From: Ectobius pallidus
Lineage: Eukaryota; Arthropoda; Insecta; Blattodea; Ectobiidae
DNA: 64,000 nucleotides
Direction of reading: 5' to 3'
Assembly (NCBI GenBank): GCA_964059195.1
Contig: CAXKWD010000002.1
Coordinates: forward strand, 169,948,559 to 170,012,558
Shown here: positions 1 through 11,920 of the stretch, piece after piece
Layout: the number at the start of each line of letters is the position of its first letter
Numbering within the stretch: position 1 is the first letter of the stretch
Notes under the pieces: generated by a model
What the model was told of the DNA's origin: nothing
Database searches by the model: none
The model's input: the letters and a program-made list of their open reading frames with translations, nothing else
Position numbers and translations under genes: made by a program

Positions 1-47
1 TAGATAACCAAAAAACGTGTAGAACTGCTTTTAGGAACAGCAACATC

Positions 48-371
48 ATGACACAACCATCTCTCTATATATCTCATGCTCTGTCCTACACAAAGGAGAA
101 CCAACATCTTTTTAGTGAACGCAGTAAGATCCATACCCACAACACAAGGCAAAAAACAGACCTAGACACCCCATATTTAAGACTATCAAAAACACACAAT
201 AGCTATAAGCACATAGGTCCCAAACTATATAATAACCTCCCACACAAAATTAGAAACCTCAAAACAAAACACTTCATGACCTACATCAAAAAATTCTTAA
301 CAAAGAATGCCATATACAGTGTAGAGGAATTTGAAGAAAAATGCCACAAGGCTGAATTATTTTCACTGTAA
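48..371 (+). pseudogene. LINE reverse transcriptase, C-terminal fragment
   Basis: A 107-codon reading frame resembles the tail of Jockey/CR1-type non-LTR reverse transcriptases, in particular the HNTRQKTDLDTPYLRL stretch followed by YKHIGPKLYNNLP and a basic end. This is the region after the catalytic domain, so the copy is strongly 5'-truncated and continues beyond the left edge at most as a partial element. A short 3' untranslated stretch follows and ends in an (ATT)n run at 496-523, a usual tail for such elements. It is a dead insertion, not a host gene. The clade is inferred from the C-terminal pattern only. Confidence 0.7.
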
Positions 372-495
372 ATAAATGTAAATAAGATTTAATGTTTTCT
401 CTCTCTGTTCTATATGCAAACTGTAACACAACTCTGTCTGATCTTGTATAGTTAACATATCCCATAACATGTAAATGTTCAGAGGATGAATAAAC

Positions 496-523
<28 letters not shown>
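496..523. repeat. (ATT)n tail of LINE
   Basis: Nine trinucleotide units directly downstream of the LINE 3' untranslated region; best read as the tail of that insertion rather than an independent microsatellite. Confidence 0.85.
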
Positions 524-526
<3 letters not shown>

Positions 527-977
527 ATTTCACTGGATTATATCCTCAAAGAGGTTAAAGAGAAGTTTTTATCAAGCATTACTTTTTTTTCTCACTTTCA
601 CAGGACAAATTATTATATAACTTTCCACACCTGGAGATCTAGAGGATGAGATGTCTCCAAAGAAGTTCTTTTAGGAGGAAACCTAGAACAGGACCTCACT
701 GATTTCTTGTGGTGTGTGATTGACTTACACCAGGAGTAGTCTGTAGATGTAACTTGTGTGGGGCAGGCAGAGGTTGATGTGCCAGTTATCTATATATAAA
801 AATGAATGTATGTCTGTTTGTCCTTTATGCATTACTACACCGTTCATCCGATCACCATGAAACTTTGGGAAGTTGTTGAGTACATTCCCGCGAAGGTTTC
901 TGGCATATTACATTTTTCATTTCAGCTTTCGTTCACGAGTAATGGGTGAAAACGGGAATGAGACGTGCATTTCTTGT

Positions 978-1792
978 GCTTTCGAAGCATCAGTTTTCAG
1001 TAATACATTTCAGTTGTCAAATCAATTGCAGAAGGCTTTGTCTATTTTTGTCATACCTTGGAAATAATATTATCGCGATCGCTATGGAAGGCAATGGATA
1101 TCTCATGTTATTGTAAACGCTAGAGAAGTTGATGATAAGGTAATATTAAATATTTATTTAACATGGAATATACTTCTTATGAAGGATGGTTTACAGAAAA
1201 TTCCGGGGAAGTTTCTTAGTTCGGGGTCCTGGCAACAACATTTCTATATGTAATCGTAATTAAAATCTCTTATGTAGGGTCGTTAAATCTGCCTGAAATG
1301 TAACGGAATTATAAGTCTGGAAAAATGAATATAGAAACCACAGCCTCAATGGCTTATTCCATTTTTCATCTATATAAACAAAAACGAATAAATGTCGGTC
1401 TGTCACATACATTTACACACTTTTTTTCATCGTGAGTTTAATCAATTTCAATTCTCATAATCTTTTGAATACTGAATTTTTCCATTTATTTGTTTATTAT
1501 TTTTTGCGAATTTGCGAGCATTGTCGACAATTATGCCCCCAAACGAAATCGATTGGTTGATTTACATCTCAGGCACAAAATAAAAAGGCAATACGAGCTT
1601 CAGAAACAGACGAGCAACGGGAAGCAAGATTAGAAGCTGATCGGATACAAACTGCTCAAGCCCGTTCTTCCCAAACGAACGCTTTTGCGCTTTCGAAGCA
1701 TCAGTTTTCAGTAATACATTTCAATTGTCGAATCAATTGCAGATGGCTTTGCCTACTTTCGCCATACCTTGGAAATAAAAGCATTGCGATCG
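978..1792 (+). repeat. Direct repeat inside the Helitron
   Basis: Segments 978-1080 and 1689-1792 are near-identical, from GCTTTCGAAGCATCAG to a GCGATCG end. This may be an internal duplication, or a nested copy of the same family from which the middle was lost. Confidence 0.75.
1588..1689 (+). pseudogene. Helitron Rep/helicase protein, N-terminal remnant
   Basis: Thirty-four codons include RASETDEQREARLEADR followed by QTAQARSS. This repeated Arg/Glu pattern is seen at the N-terminus of Helitron-encoded Rep-helicase proteins. No Rep or helicase motifs remain. It shows that this non-autonomous Helitron derives from a coding one. Confidence 0.6.
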
Positions 1793-3347
1793 TTTGAATT
1801 TTGTAAGCCCACTCTGGGCGATTAATTTGTTTATAATGTCAAGGCACGCAGACAGATGAAATTTTCACCCTAGATGGAAGAAGAATAATGAATATAGGCC
1901 TAAATGGGCAAACATTGTTTGATTTGGACCAAACTCATTATGCAGGGTTTTTTGGGCCAGGGAACTCGAGTCTGAGGTTATTTTTCCCATGCTGCGCTTT
2001 CTAATCGTGGAATTCACTCCAAAGCCGGATTTAGATCTACAGCTGTTTCATTAATTAGGCCTATCAATCGTTTAGTTTAGGCCTATGAATGTTTCATGTG
2101 CAAAGTATTAAAATAATAGTTTAATTATTTTGCTATTAAGTTTTAAGCTTCCGATTAATTATCGTGGGTGAAGCCGTAGGGATCTGCTATAAGCTATAAA
2201 AAGCTATAGCCTAACTAGCATTTTCTGAGGGAATAGTTTGTGTGTGATAAGTCGTTCTTCCTTATTTCAAATTCTAAATACCTATATAAAGACCTTAAAG
2301 ACCTTCATAAGTTATTTTTGCATTTACAAAAACCAGAGCGATGCCGGGCCTTTTAAGCTAGTTTGTTGATAAATGTCCCTGACTTCGGCTTCTGGTTCTG
2401 TGGTTGTGGTAGGTTCGTCTGTTTAGGTTGAAAAGTCCACAAAGGAGAGAATTTTAGAAGTGACTTGTGTCATAAGATGGTTTTTTTGGGGTCTACCACT
2501 GGCGAATACACCAGCTTCTGGTACCGCTTGTACACATCAGGGAAGTTGAGCTGATCTTTTTCTTTCAGGAACCATGGGCACTGTTTGAAGGCTCAAAGGA
2601 TGAGCTCAACCACAGTTCACACATTGTTTATGGAAGTATGAAGAAATGCCATGGCTGGCCTTCCCACATCTGGCATAGACAGCTGATCCCATACATTTCT
2701 GCTGCATGTGCCCGAACTTCTGGCAAAGCAAGCACCGCACAGGATTTGGAATATATGGTCAAACAGGTGTTCTATTATAACCACCATAGATGAACTGAAG
2801 TAAAGAGAGAACATAATTCGCAGAGAAAAGGGTAGGTCATTTCGATTCCCAACTAGCTGGTATGCTTGTAAAACAGCCTTCTCAACTAAACAGGTATATT
2901 TTTCATTATTCAGCATTCAGCATTATTAAGGCTGGCATTGTGTCAACACTGCAGCTTGTGTTTAGAGAATTATGTTTTTCAACCAAGATAGGGTAGGAAC
3001 CCACCCAACAACATTTCCACAGTAAGTTTCTTGGATTGGTCATCAGTATAAATCTCAAGCAGGGTACCCTCTCAAAGTTGTGAAGTGTTTTTTTAATTCT
3101 TCACAGATGCTGTCTCTGTTGATGTAGAAAGGGCTTATGAGTTTCATGGGCTTTAATGTAGAGTCAAGCTACGGTACAAAAAAATATGGTGATGAAAATT
3201 TATGGCATGGAGAAGGCATTTTGAGAGAAAGCCCCATTTGGAACTGATGGTGAGACTGCCTGCCATTCTGAAGTGAGAAGAAGACACTAAAATCTTCCCA
3301 ACTGTGCTGGCACAGAGGAGCTCCTTCATGCCTTATCTCAGGGAATA

Positions 3348-3862
3348 CCGTATTGGCCCGAATATAAGACGATGTTTTTTCCCTGAAAATGCGCTTTTAA
3401 AAACTATACTCGTCTTATATGCGCAGCCTAAGACTCAACAACTCTCCAATCATGAATGCAGCTGTGCACGTGTGTAGCGGCCGGGGATCCCCACGCAAAT
3501 GGCGTGCGTCCGATCCAAGGTCAAAGTCGCGCGGAAATTACCGAATTTTACCGAACTTTATTGTTCCCGAATTCGTGCTTCTCCTTGTACTGCCGTGTAC
3601 TGCACTGCTTGGCATCTCTATTCTCTATGCATAATGCTTTGTTTGACCACCAACATGGCAGACCATGTGGAAAAGAAAGCATCTTCATTGTCTCAATGCG
3701 TAAATAAAGACGAGAGAAGAAGATACGACATGAACTTCTATCTTCTGTTTTATCTGAAGCAAAATGTACTAATAAGCTATTTTATTTATTTTTTCGTAAC
3801 TACCCTTCAAAAATTCAGGGTCGTCTTATATTCGAGGTCGTCTTATTTTCGGGCCAATACGG
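3348..3862. mobile_element. 515-bp MITE with CCGTATTGGCCCGAATA inverted repeats
   Basis: Terminal inverted repeats of about 25 bp (CCGTATTGGCCCGAATATAA at the left, its complement at the right) are bounded by TA on both sides (3346-3347, 3863-3864). TA duplication and size fit a Tc1/mariner/pogo-type non-autonomous element. The interior shares words in the same order with the larger element at 33062-34869 (for example GCGTGCGTCCGA, GGTCAAAGT, GGCATCTCTAT), so they are related families. The apparent reading frames inside (3419-3933) overlap in several frames and show no known domain. Confidence 0.8.
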
Positions 3863-3864
3863 TA

Positions 3865-5436
3865 CTTGAGCAACCTTACCCTTCAAGCATAAGTGGGGAC
3901 CTTCAGAGTAAGTGCACCATTGGCAAGAGATGACTTTCGACCCCGATCACAGGAACAACTGCCAGTGGATCCTCCACTATCTACACCATGCAGTTTGAGA
4001 AGTTTTGCACAGCTTCGGAGGATTTGTGGTATATTACATCATCCCTTCCAATCAGTGGTAAACATCGGGCCCCCAAAACTGCACTGTTGACAAGGTGACA
4101 AGCAGTTACCTGCTCAGATATGGGGACATGGTTTTCAGGAAGACTATGTGGTGTACATGATAGGTCCGGGCTCTGCACCTAGACTTATGAAAGGGGGCAG
4201 TGACAAGGGTCCATTGCAACCTTCATGCTTGAGACCTCCCAAGGGCACAAAAGTTGAAAGCCATGAGAAGAACCATGGGACAGCCCCACAGAGATAGGAA
4301 AGATCCCTGTTGGGTAAGCAGGAGTTAAATAAACCTAAGTATTTAAAACTAAGAAAGAAGTAAACCTAAAAGGGAAGAGGATATGATATACATTATAATT
4401 AAAATTCTATTTAAAATAGAAAGAGGTCAAACATGGCCATTCTGGGTGGAAGTGAGAAGGACGAAGGTGGGGATGGGGTGGTGGGGGTTTAGTATGCAAG
4501 GAAGGCTAGTGCCGAAGAGGAAAGACATGAGAAAAGAAAAACAACAGAAGGAAAGTAATAGATGAAAGGAACACTTGAAAGCCTTCCTTGAATAACCCTG
4601 TCAGGACAAGTAGGCCTACCAGCCACCATGACAGGCTATTATGAATCAGCCTTCCAATCTATTATAATGACTAATACCTCATAAATCAGTGACCAATCTG
4701 GTGTATGCATATGTAACATTTCAATCAATCACCACTGCCTATTCCTTATATTTATCACTTTAAACAACCCATCTACATTCAATTGTTTTTATGTGAATTC
4801 ATCCCAGCATACTGAACTATTTTTGGAGTCTTTGACTTAACTTAAGCATTTAGCTGGAAACATAATCACAAATCAAGATCATTTCCCACACATCCAAAAT
4901 ATATAAAGAAGAGGACTTCCATCAACATTTAATTTTGATAATCGTGTTTTCAATAACTATTAAGTTAATTCATGGCCCCTATTATAAATAGTAAGCAAAG
5001 AGTTTAATCTAAAAACAAAACAGCTTTGTTCATAATGTTGTTCATGACTGCTGGCACCATGGTCACACAATATGTTGATTGTCTCCCCATCGGCTGTCCA
5101 TATAAACTCGCCATCGGCTGTCCATATAAGATATCGATGGTCACTTATAATGGCACAAATAGCAATATTTTATTAATTTTTGTGGTTTTAATTATTTATT
5201 ACATGTTTAATACTGTAAGTATTCACTAAGTTGTAGTAATAAATAAGGTTTGGATTCTCCCAAGAAAAATTTTGCTCGCAACTTTGTTGCTTGTTAATTT
5301 ATCGATAGAATCCAGACTTCATGTTATATTACCTACGATAATTTTATACATGATTTTTATATCTTTATGTAATATACCATAGCAAATTTAATCAGTTAAT
5401 TACAACATAATATGTAAAACCAAGAAATAATAAAGT
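3865..5436. other. Mostly unassigned; short tandem duplication
   Basis: No gene recognised. 3865-4330 has low-grade minus-strand coding character and may be the 5' part of the LINE to its left. 5087-5129 holds two copies of a 24-bp unit (CCATCGGCTGTCCATATAA plus spacer). Confidence 0.4.
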
Positions 5437-5437
5437 A

Positions 5438-6203
5438 CAGTCGGTCAAATAAAAAACGTCGGGACTCGTATGCAGTTAAAATTAAAGTTTTAACGCAATA
5501 GTTCACAAGTTTCCTATAAAAAACGTAAAATACAGGCCATTCCCGGAACATATGAGGCCATGCGACAGGAGGGAAAAAAATGAACGAGGGAAAAAATTAA
5601 CAACGCGGAAAGCGCAACACACGATATTCAACTTAATGTATTGTCATAATTCATTTTGCTTTGTGTCATCGCCACATACAAATGCTAAAGTGAGAAAAAG
5701 TGTAGTTAGGGCTGTAATTGACCTGCATTTTTCGGCCTCTGAAGCAGCGAGAAGGTTCCATATTTATGAAAGAGCAGCTCAGAGTGGGAACTTCACTATA
5801 ATGCGACCGGAAGTTTTCATAGGAAACGTGGATGTGGACGGGCGCGTATTTCGATGCTAGATTGGTTGCAGAAGTTGAGCGTAAGTTATTGATTTTCACT
5901 ACAAGTACCGGTATTATAAAATAAAATCTTTAAAAAATGATCCTTGAATAAACATATTCCTCGCGAATCTATTAATTATTAATATTATAAAAATTTGCAA
6001 CCAAGAATATGGTGGATTTGAGGTATATAGCCACAGCCTTCTATACATGTTTGTTTTGGAACAAAACTGACTAAATAATCAAGAAAATACATGGATAGAC
6101 AAGAGGCATGTGTGAACCTAACCTTAAGTCTTCCTGTACATGCGCATATGCTCGTCGTGATACTTTATAAAATAACGCCCGATGTTTTTTATTTGACCGA
6201 CTG
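5438..6203 (+). mobile_element. Internally deleted Tc1-like element
   Basis: Inverted repeats CAGTCGGTCAAATAAAAAAC / complement are flanked by TA (5436-5437, 6204-6205). The left part keeps the start of the transposase helix-turn-helix (VVRAVIDLHFSASEAARRFH, about 5700-5765). It then jumps to 3' flanking sequence that matches 38660-38940 of the fuller copy at 37038-38971. The catalytic domain is gone, so this is a MITE-like derivative of that family. Confidence 0.85.
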
Positions 6204-6205
6204 TA

Positions 6206-7016
6206 CATAATTTTATGTGTACTGTATGAAGGAAATCTGTCTACTGAGATTTGTTGTTTTACCCTAAGTTCATATGTCTTATGCCAGCCCTTGTAGTTAT
6301 GCATTTGGGTTCTGCATTTAGGCAGATAGATGGTAATAAGTAGGGTGGTTGTGTATGACACATCATGTTTCCTTCCTTACTTTCATTTCAGTCATAGCAT
6401 TGATTTAAAGAAGAAATTAATGTTTCTCATTACTTTTAGGTACCTATATTTTATACACCATATTTGCATATACAGATCACTTTTTGCAACTTTCGTTATT
6501 TTGTGCACATTATTGCATTTAAGATCATATTTCAGTACATTTCTGGTTATGAACATATATTCAGAGGAATTAAATGGTTGACATTTTAAATGTTTTTGTT
6601 TATATTCTGAAAATTGCAAATTTCTAAAAAGAGTTACTGATATTTTAGTCTCACTGTCAATGGAATGTGGTCTAGTTACTACTTAAAAATGCACAATCTT
6701 CCAACTCTTTGAAAGACTTTTGTGAGATGAAGTTATCTGGTAACATTCCTCTCATTAAAGTAAACAATGTTAATTTGAAAACTTCATGAAATATGATCTA
6801 CCAGATTCCAGATGCATCAACGTTGAGAAAAAATAATTTATCTTCTTGTTATAAAAGTGCATTAAAACAAATTACAATTACCGGTAGTTTAGGGAACAAT
6901 AAGAATTGGGTGTCCATTAATGAAAGATCGAAGGCTTGTGAGAGATCTGTTGTGAATGTTTTATAGGCATGCTCTTTGCTGACCATCCTGGTAACATATT
7001 TTTACTGGATTCACAA
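6206..7016. other. No feature recognised
   Basis: AT-rich sequence without convincing coding or repeat structure. Confidence 0.4.
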
Positions 7017-7556
7017 TAGTCCAGTCAATGAATGCTCAAAAAGAGGTGTAGAGGGAAATGGAAGGAACACAATTTTTTACTTTGGGACTTCGTTTAAACT
7101 AGTTAGGAGGTAAACATACTAAAAGTGCCCACTCCTAGGAGGTGAGCGGGGGGCAGGGGGGCCCTTAGAAGGTACCTTTTTTCGGTTTTTATCTTATATC
7201 TCAGGAACTATGCGTCCTAGCGATAAGATCTTTTTATACAAAATTAAAGATGACAAAATGCTCCACAAGGTCGATTCCATTCATTTTTTCGCTATCTCTC
7301 CTAGTTTCCGAGATATCTGCGCTCAAAATTAGCTAATTTTGGAAAAAAAAAAATTGCTCACTTTTTTGCCTTATTTTGTTAGCTAACTCTTCGGCCCTTC
7401 GTCCTACGAAAAAATCATAAGGAAGGAAGTTGTAGAGCATTAACTTTCCTTCAAGAATATATGATAGTTTACTTTTTTATCTTCAACCGTTCAAAAGTTA
7501 GAGCAATTTTAACTTTATGTGTAAATTCCGGGATTTTGCAGAAAAACTTAACTTTC

Positions 7557-7747
7557 CGTCGCCGTGGGTGAGTCGGTAGCGCGCCTGCCTTTCACTCCGG
7601 CGGCCCGGGTTCGATTCCCGGCCGGGTCGGGGATTTTTCAGTAGTGAAAAAGTCCTTTCCCGGGTTCAGGACTGGGTGTTTGTCAGTAGGTTAAGTATTA
7701 GGTTAAGATAATGCACATTGAGCACGATTCCTTAATTATTATTATTT
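7557..7747 (+). mobile_element. tRNA-derived SINE in left arm
   Basis: The head is tRNA-like, with an A box (TGGGTGAGTCGGTAGCG, 7565-7581) and a B box (GGGTTCGATTCCCG, 7608-7621), followed by an unrelated body and an ATTATTATT tail. It interrupts sequence that is continuous in the mirrored right arm at about 17575, with loss of about 12 bp of target. Confidence 0.85.
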
Positions 7748-8279
7748 CACTGCTCTAACTCTGTATAAAAGCCAATATTACGTATTTATATGTATAAATA
7801 GTATGTACTATATATAAGTTGTACATAAATGAATCAATATATATCTATATATATATAGATATATATTGTAATATATTTTCAAGGAATATATATGCTTATG
7901 TATAGTCCAGTCAATGATTGAATGAATAGAGGGAAATGGAAGGAACACGGTTTTTGACTTTGGGACTTTGTTTGGACGAGGAAGAAGTTAAACGTACTAA
8001 AAGTCCCTACTAGGAGGTGAGCAGGGGGCAGGGGGGCACGTAGAAGGTCTCTTTTTTCGGTTTTTCACTTATATCTATGGGTCCTAGCGTTAATACCACT
8101 CTATACATATTTAAACCTGATAAAATGTTCCATCAAGATTGATTCCTTTCACTTTTCGCTATCTCGCATAGTTTATTTTAAACTTGTAGGTGATCGGAAA
8201 TTAATTTTCAAGAATGACAACTTTTTTTTTCTTTCTAGAGTTTGAAAATAAGTAACAAACTGTCAAGGAAAGATCGAGC

Positions 8280-9480
8280 ACTCCCCTTTGATTGTTAGCT
8301 CGTCAATAAAGAAACGACGAAAGGGTGTCTCTGGAGGAGGAGGAAGGAGTTGCACTGTAGTATTTGATGGGTACATGAGCTCATCCTCAAGTACAAAGGT
8401 CGCTGAGCAGCAAATCGGTACCGTCTCAGCAAGTCAGCCAACATACATTTCAATCAGTAGACAGTCATAACTGCGAAGCAGGAAGACTTCCTGTCAAAAT
8501 TCTACAACAAAAGTCTGCTGATTAACATGCTGAAAGTCACACTATAGGCACATGGAGTCAGAACCCTGCAAGCACGGAATGATGAGGTTGTCCTCATTGT
8601 AGACATGACTTTGGAGTTGTCACATACCACCGTTGTTGCAGTTATTGGTGAGGATGACCTAATAGTCCTGTTGATGGTCAAAACACCTAGTGACCAGAAC
8701 ATAATTTTCGTCAAGCCTGGGCGTGGAAACATAAAACCTACATTGTTTTCTACCCAGGAGCTTCAGACCCAGGGGCTGCGAGACATACTATTTCTACATG
8801 CCTTCACTGGGTGCGATACAACCTCAGCAGCCTTCCGAAAGAGTAAGCTGGGATTTATCAAACTGTATTTGAAGTCTCCAGACGTCCAGGGAGCAGCTGC
8901 AGTTTTCTCAGACCCTTCCTCAACAAAGGATGATATAGAGGAAGCTGGGGAAGAGTGTATTTTCAGTTGGTACGGGGCCCCACCTAAAGAGAAATCTCTG
9001 AACGCTTACCGTTACCAATCCTATGTAAAATCGGTAGCCAATATCAAACCGGACATCTCGTGCCTCCCACCAGCTGAGGGGGCAGCGAAACAACATTCTG
9101 AGGACATATCACAAAGTCGAGATGTGATTGGGACATGAGCTGCCTCCTCAGATGTATGGGTGGGAGTTAACCAACAAATTTCTAACCCCGGTGCACAGTA
9201 AGCACCAGGCTGCACCGGATGAAATATTAAGTTCTTTTTTTGTCGGTGCACAAAGGATTGTGCCACCACCAAAATGCGGATGCAGAAAGGCATCTCTCAA
9301 GTGTTCCCCTCATGCCAAAACTGCCAGGGGAACTGTCTTAATGGGGGGGCCCCCTCTCGGAAAATGAGGATGAAGAACTCGACATCGATCTTCTCTGCCA
9401 GTTATCCTAGAAGATGTACCCAGGACCAAGTTATCATGACGTGGAAGGACCCTCCGGCTATAATAGAGTCAGGAATTTAT
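8280..9480 (+). pseudogene. Transposon protein with GEDxDLIVLL region and Cys-rich tail, copy A
   Basis: The longest open piece (8605-9138) reads SHTTVVAVIGEDDLIVLL and, further on, HAFTGCDTTSAAFRKSKLGF, then SVANIKPDISCLPP and a broken Cys-rich end (PKCGCRKASLKCS near 9270-9310). I recognise this as a multi-copy, uncharacterised arthropod protein family. The spaced acidic residues after a short hydrophobic strand recall PIN/FEN-like nuclease folds, which is inference. Compared with copy B one codon (Val) is missing from GEDVDLIVLL. The N-terminal part (8288-8600) and the tail are frameshifted, so it is not functional. Confidence 0.6.
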
Positions 9481-10007
9481 AATAATTATTGCTGTTCAGT
9501 TGTACTATAAGGTGTAAATATATTATTAAAGTAAATGTAACACAGTTTCAAAAAACATTTACGAGTTAATGTGTTAATAAAAAAAAAGTTACGTGCAGAT
9601 TGTTGTTGATTCTAGAATCATCCTACCCCAATGCCTTAGTGGAGCGAATGTATAGTTAATATAGGCCTAGATATTATATTAACTGTACATTATTTATTAT
9701 ATACAAGTATTATTGCCTATGTAAAGGGTAATTATGGCTAATAAATAATAAAGATTTATTGATCCTCGATAAATTGTCAATTTTGAGTGTTATCAAAAAT
9801 TTCCACCATATATTATAGTAATTGTATTTCTGTGGGGTAAATGATGGAGCTCTCAAAGTGGTTCCACTAGGTTCGGGGTTCGAAATTAGTATTAAATGAC
9901 ACCAAACAATATTACTTTTGAAGAACTCCATATAGGCTATACTTGAAAATATATTATAAATACATTTGTGCCATTTATATATAATACATACTGTTTATAC
10001 ATATAAA

Positions 10008-10896
10008 TCTCTATATATATAAAAGGCTTTGTCCTGACTGACTGAATGACAGGAATCAACGTACAGCCTAAACTATAACAGGTAGAGACTTGGAATTTTG
10101 ACAGTACCTTCGTTTCATAATGTAGGTGCTCACTAAGAAAGAATTTTGAAAAATTCAGATTCTAAATGCCAAAAATCAAATGTTTTTGAGAATACTTAAT
10201 TCCTTCTTACACAGAATTATCGAATCCGAATCACATTTGACATTAAAACATATTGTTACCAGCGGGTCTCAGATGGCCATGGAAAAAAAAATGAAAGTAG
10301 AATAAATTTGACAAATGAGAGAACTATCAATATCCACGAAAATAATGCAGTCACATAACTTTCTTTACCCTGGACATAGAGAAAACAATACGAGGTATGG
10401 TAATATATATATTATTATATCACAGAATGAAATTCACGAAAATAATGCAGTCACATTACTTCCTCTAGCCTGGAAATAGAGAAAACAATACGAGGTAAGG
10501 TAATATGTTTTGGGAAGAGATGTATGAAAGTGATATTGTATTTCTGTTTAATTTCATTCCGAAAACGGTTTTATGGTAACATGACAGTGAGAAACAAAAT
10601 TTTTAGCCACGATAATACAATTTTATGTTACCGGAATTTCGGTTTCTTCTTATTAGAACCCCTCCCGGGCTTACTGTGTACTGTACAAGCGATGGGATGC
10701 AAAATTCTACATATAGCCATAAAAGCTATTTCAAACATTTTCTTAGGGGATAGTTTGAGTGTGATAAGTCGTTCTTTCTACTTCAAATTATAAATACCTA
10801 TATAAGGACCTAGAATTTATAAATCTAAAGTCCTTCATAAGTTAATTTCCAATTACAAAATAAAAAACCCGGGCGACGCCGGGCCTTTTAAGCTAG
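10008..10896 (+). mobile_element. Non-autonomous Helitron (889 bp)
   Basis: It starts TCTCTATATATATAAAA after an A and ends CTAG before a T. The subterminal hairpin CCCGG-GCGACG-CCGGG lies about 15 bp from the end. No protein remnant is visible. A 5' part of the same family is at 25107. Confidence 0.9.
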
Positions 10897-11486
10897 TATA
10901 TATATAATGCGCATATATTGGATTTTATATAGTTTCAGCAGTGGAAGAACGGAAAATACGAAAGTTAAGTTTTTTTGCAAAATCCCGGAATTTACACATA
11001 AAATTAAAATTGCTCTAACTTTTTAATGGTTGAAGATAAAACGTAAACTAACATATATTCTTGAAGGCAATTTAATGCTCTAAAACTTCCTTCCTTATGA
11101 CTTTTTTGTAGGACGAAGGGCCGAAGAATTAGCTAACAAAATAAGGCGAAAAATGCGAGGATTTTTTTTTTCAAAATTAGCTAATTTTGAGCACGGATAT
11201 CTCGATAACTAGGCGAGATAGCGAAAACATGACCTGAATCAATCTTGTGGAGCATTTTGTCAGCTTTAAGTTTGTATAGAAGGGTCTTATCGCTAGGACC
11301 CATAGTTTCCGAGATATAAGCAAAAAACCTAAAAAAGGTACCTTCTGAGGGCCCCCCTGCCCCCCGCTCACCTCCTAGGAGTGGGGACTTTTAGTATGTT
11401 TACCTCCTTACTAGTCCAAACAAAGTCCTGAAGTCAAAAATTGTGTTCCTTCCATTTCCCTCTACAACTTTTCATTGACTGGACTA

Positions 11487-11918
11487 CAAGTCCTTGATGC
11501 AGTAAATCATTCAACAATTTATTGCAATACTATTTGGAAATGCCATGAAACTGTTAAAATAGCATAATTTAAAAGTATATTCAAATAATGTTGACTTTTA
11601 TGTAATTCTTTAAATATGTGTTTGTTTGGTCATAATGGTCTTTTTTGGGTGATATTTAGCTTTCTTTAAGGTCATATTGTCATGCACATTTCTGGCTTTA
11701 TTAGGTTATAAATATCCAGCCCCTAGTGATGTATCATTTCACATAATATGTGACAGTAACAAGAGTGAGTTGAGTGTGTATAGCATTATGTGTGGCATGA
11801 GTGATGATGGTGAGGCAAGGAAGGGTGAAGATGAAACTCTTGGAGCTGGCATTAACCTACTCTTATCAAAAGGCACTAAAGGTTTGCCTAACTGCCACCC
11901 TCAGACTGATAACACTTT
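11487..11918. other. Central spacer of the palindrome
   Basis: Unique 432 bp between the two inverted copies. An open frame starts at 11677 and runs into the copy B terminus, but its product resembles nothing I know and it may be chance. It is either the original genomic sequence between two opposite insertions or captured DNA. Confidence 0.5.
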
Positions 11919-11920
11919 TA

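Larger units (their letters stand above)
789..2361 (+). mobile_element. Non-autonomous Helitron
   Basis: The element starts TCTATATATAAAAATG directly after an A (788) and ends CTAG directly before a T (2362), the A^T insertion and TC...CTRR ends of Helitrons. A GC-rich subterminal segment (GATGCCGGGCC) precedes the 3' end, closely similar to the 3' end of the second Helitron at 10896. It holds a remnant of the Helitron protein (1588-1689) and an internal direct repeat (978-1080 and 1689-1792). It sits inside a LINE ORF1 remnant and duplicates no target bases, as expected. Confidence 0.85.
617..3190 (-). pseudogene. LINE ORF1 (gag-like, zinc knuckles), split by a Helitron
   Basis: On the minus strand around 2737-2693 the sequence reads RCLLCQKFGHMQQKC, a CX2CX4HX4C zinc knuckle. 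A second Cys/His cluster (CGKASHG, then CVNC near 2620) and a CPWFLKEKDQLNFPDVY block near 2590-2540 follow, a combination typical of ORF1 proteins of Jockey/I-type LINEs. Upstream (about 3170-3080) is a KLISPFYINRDSI-like stretch. The frame is broken by stops and shifts. Coding-like sequence resumes left of the Helitron (788 down to about 617), and removing the Helitron joins the two parts, with one frame change. No ORF2 is attached. Confidence is good for a retroelement ORF1, modest for the exact ends. Confidence 0.6.
7905..11484 (+). mobile_element. Unclassified TIR transposon, copy A
   Basis: The 5' end carries GTCCAGTCAATGATTGAATG and the 3' end the AAAAGTTGTAGAGGG variant; TA lies on both sides. 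The coding part is at about 8280-9480. A Helitron (10008-10896) splits the 3' non-coding part. Without it the copy is about 2.7 kb, similar to copy B, which has the same two end variants in reverse order. Confidence 0.75.

Noticed and set aside
3419..3933. Protein-coding gene from overlapping frames
   Set aside because: All three frames lie within a TA-flanked MITE and show no domain or codon signal.
7561..7632. Functional tRNA gene
   Set aside because: A and B boxes are present, but the stem pairing is imperfect and the tail and body are those of a SINE.
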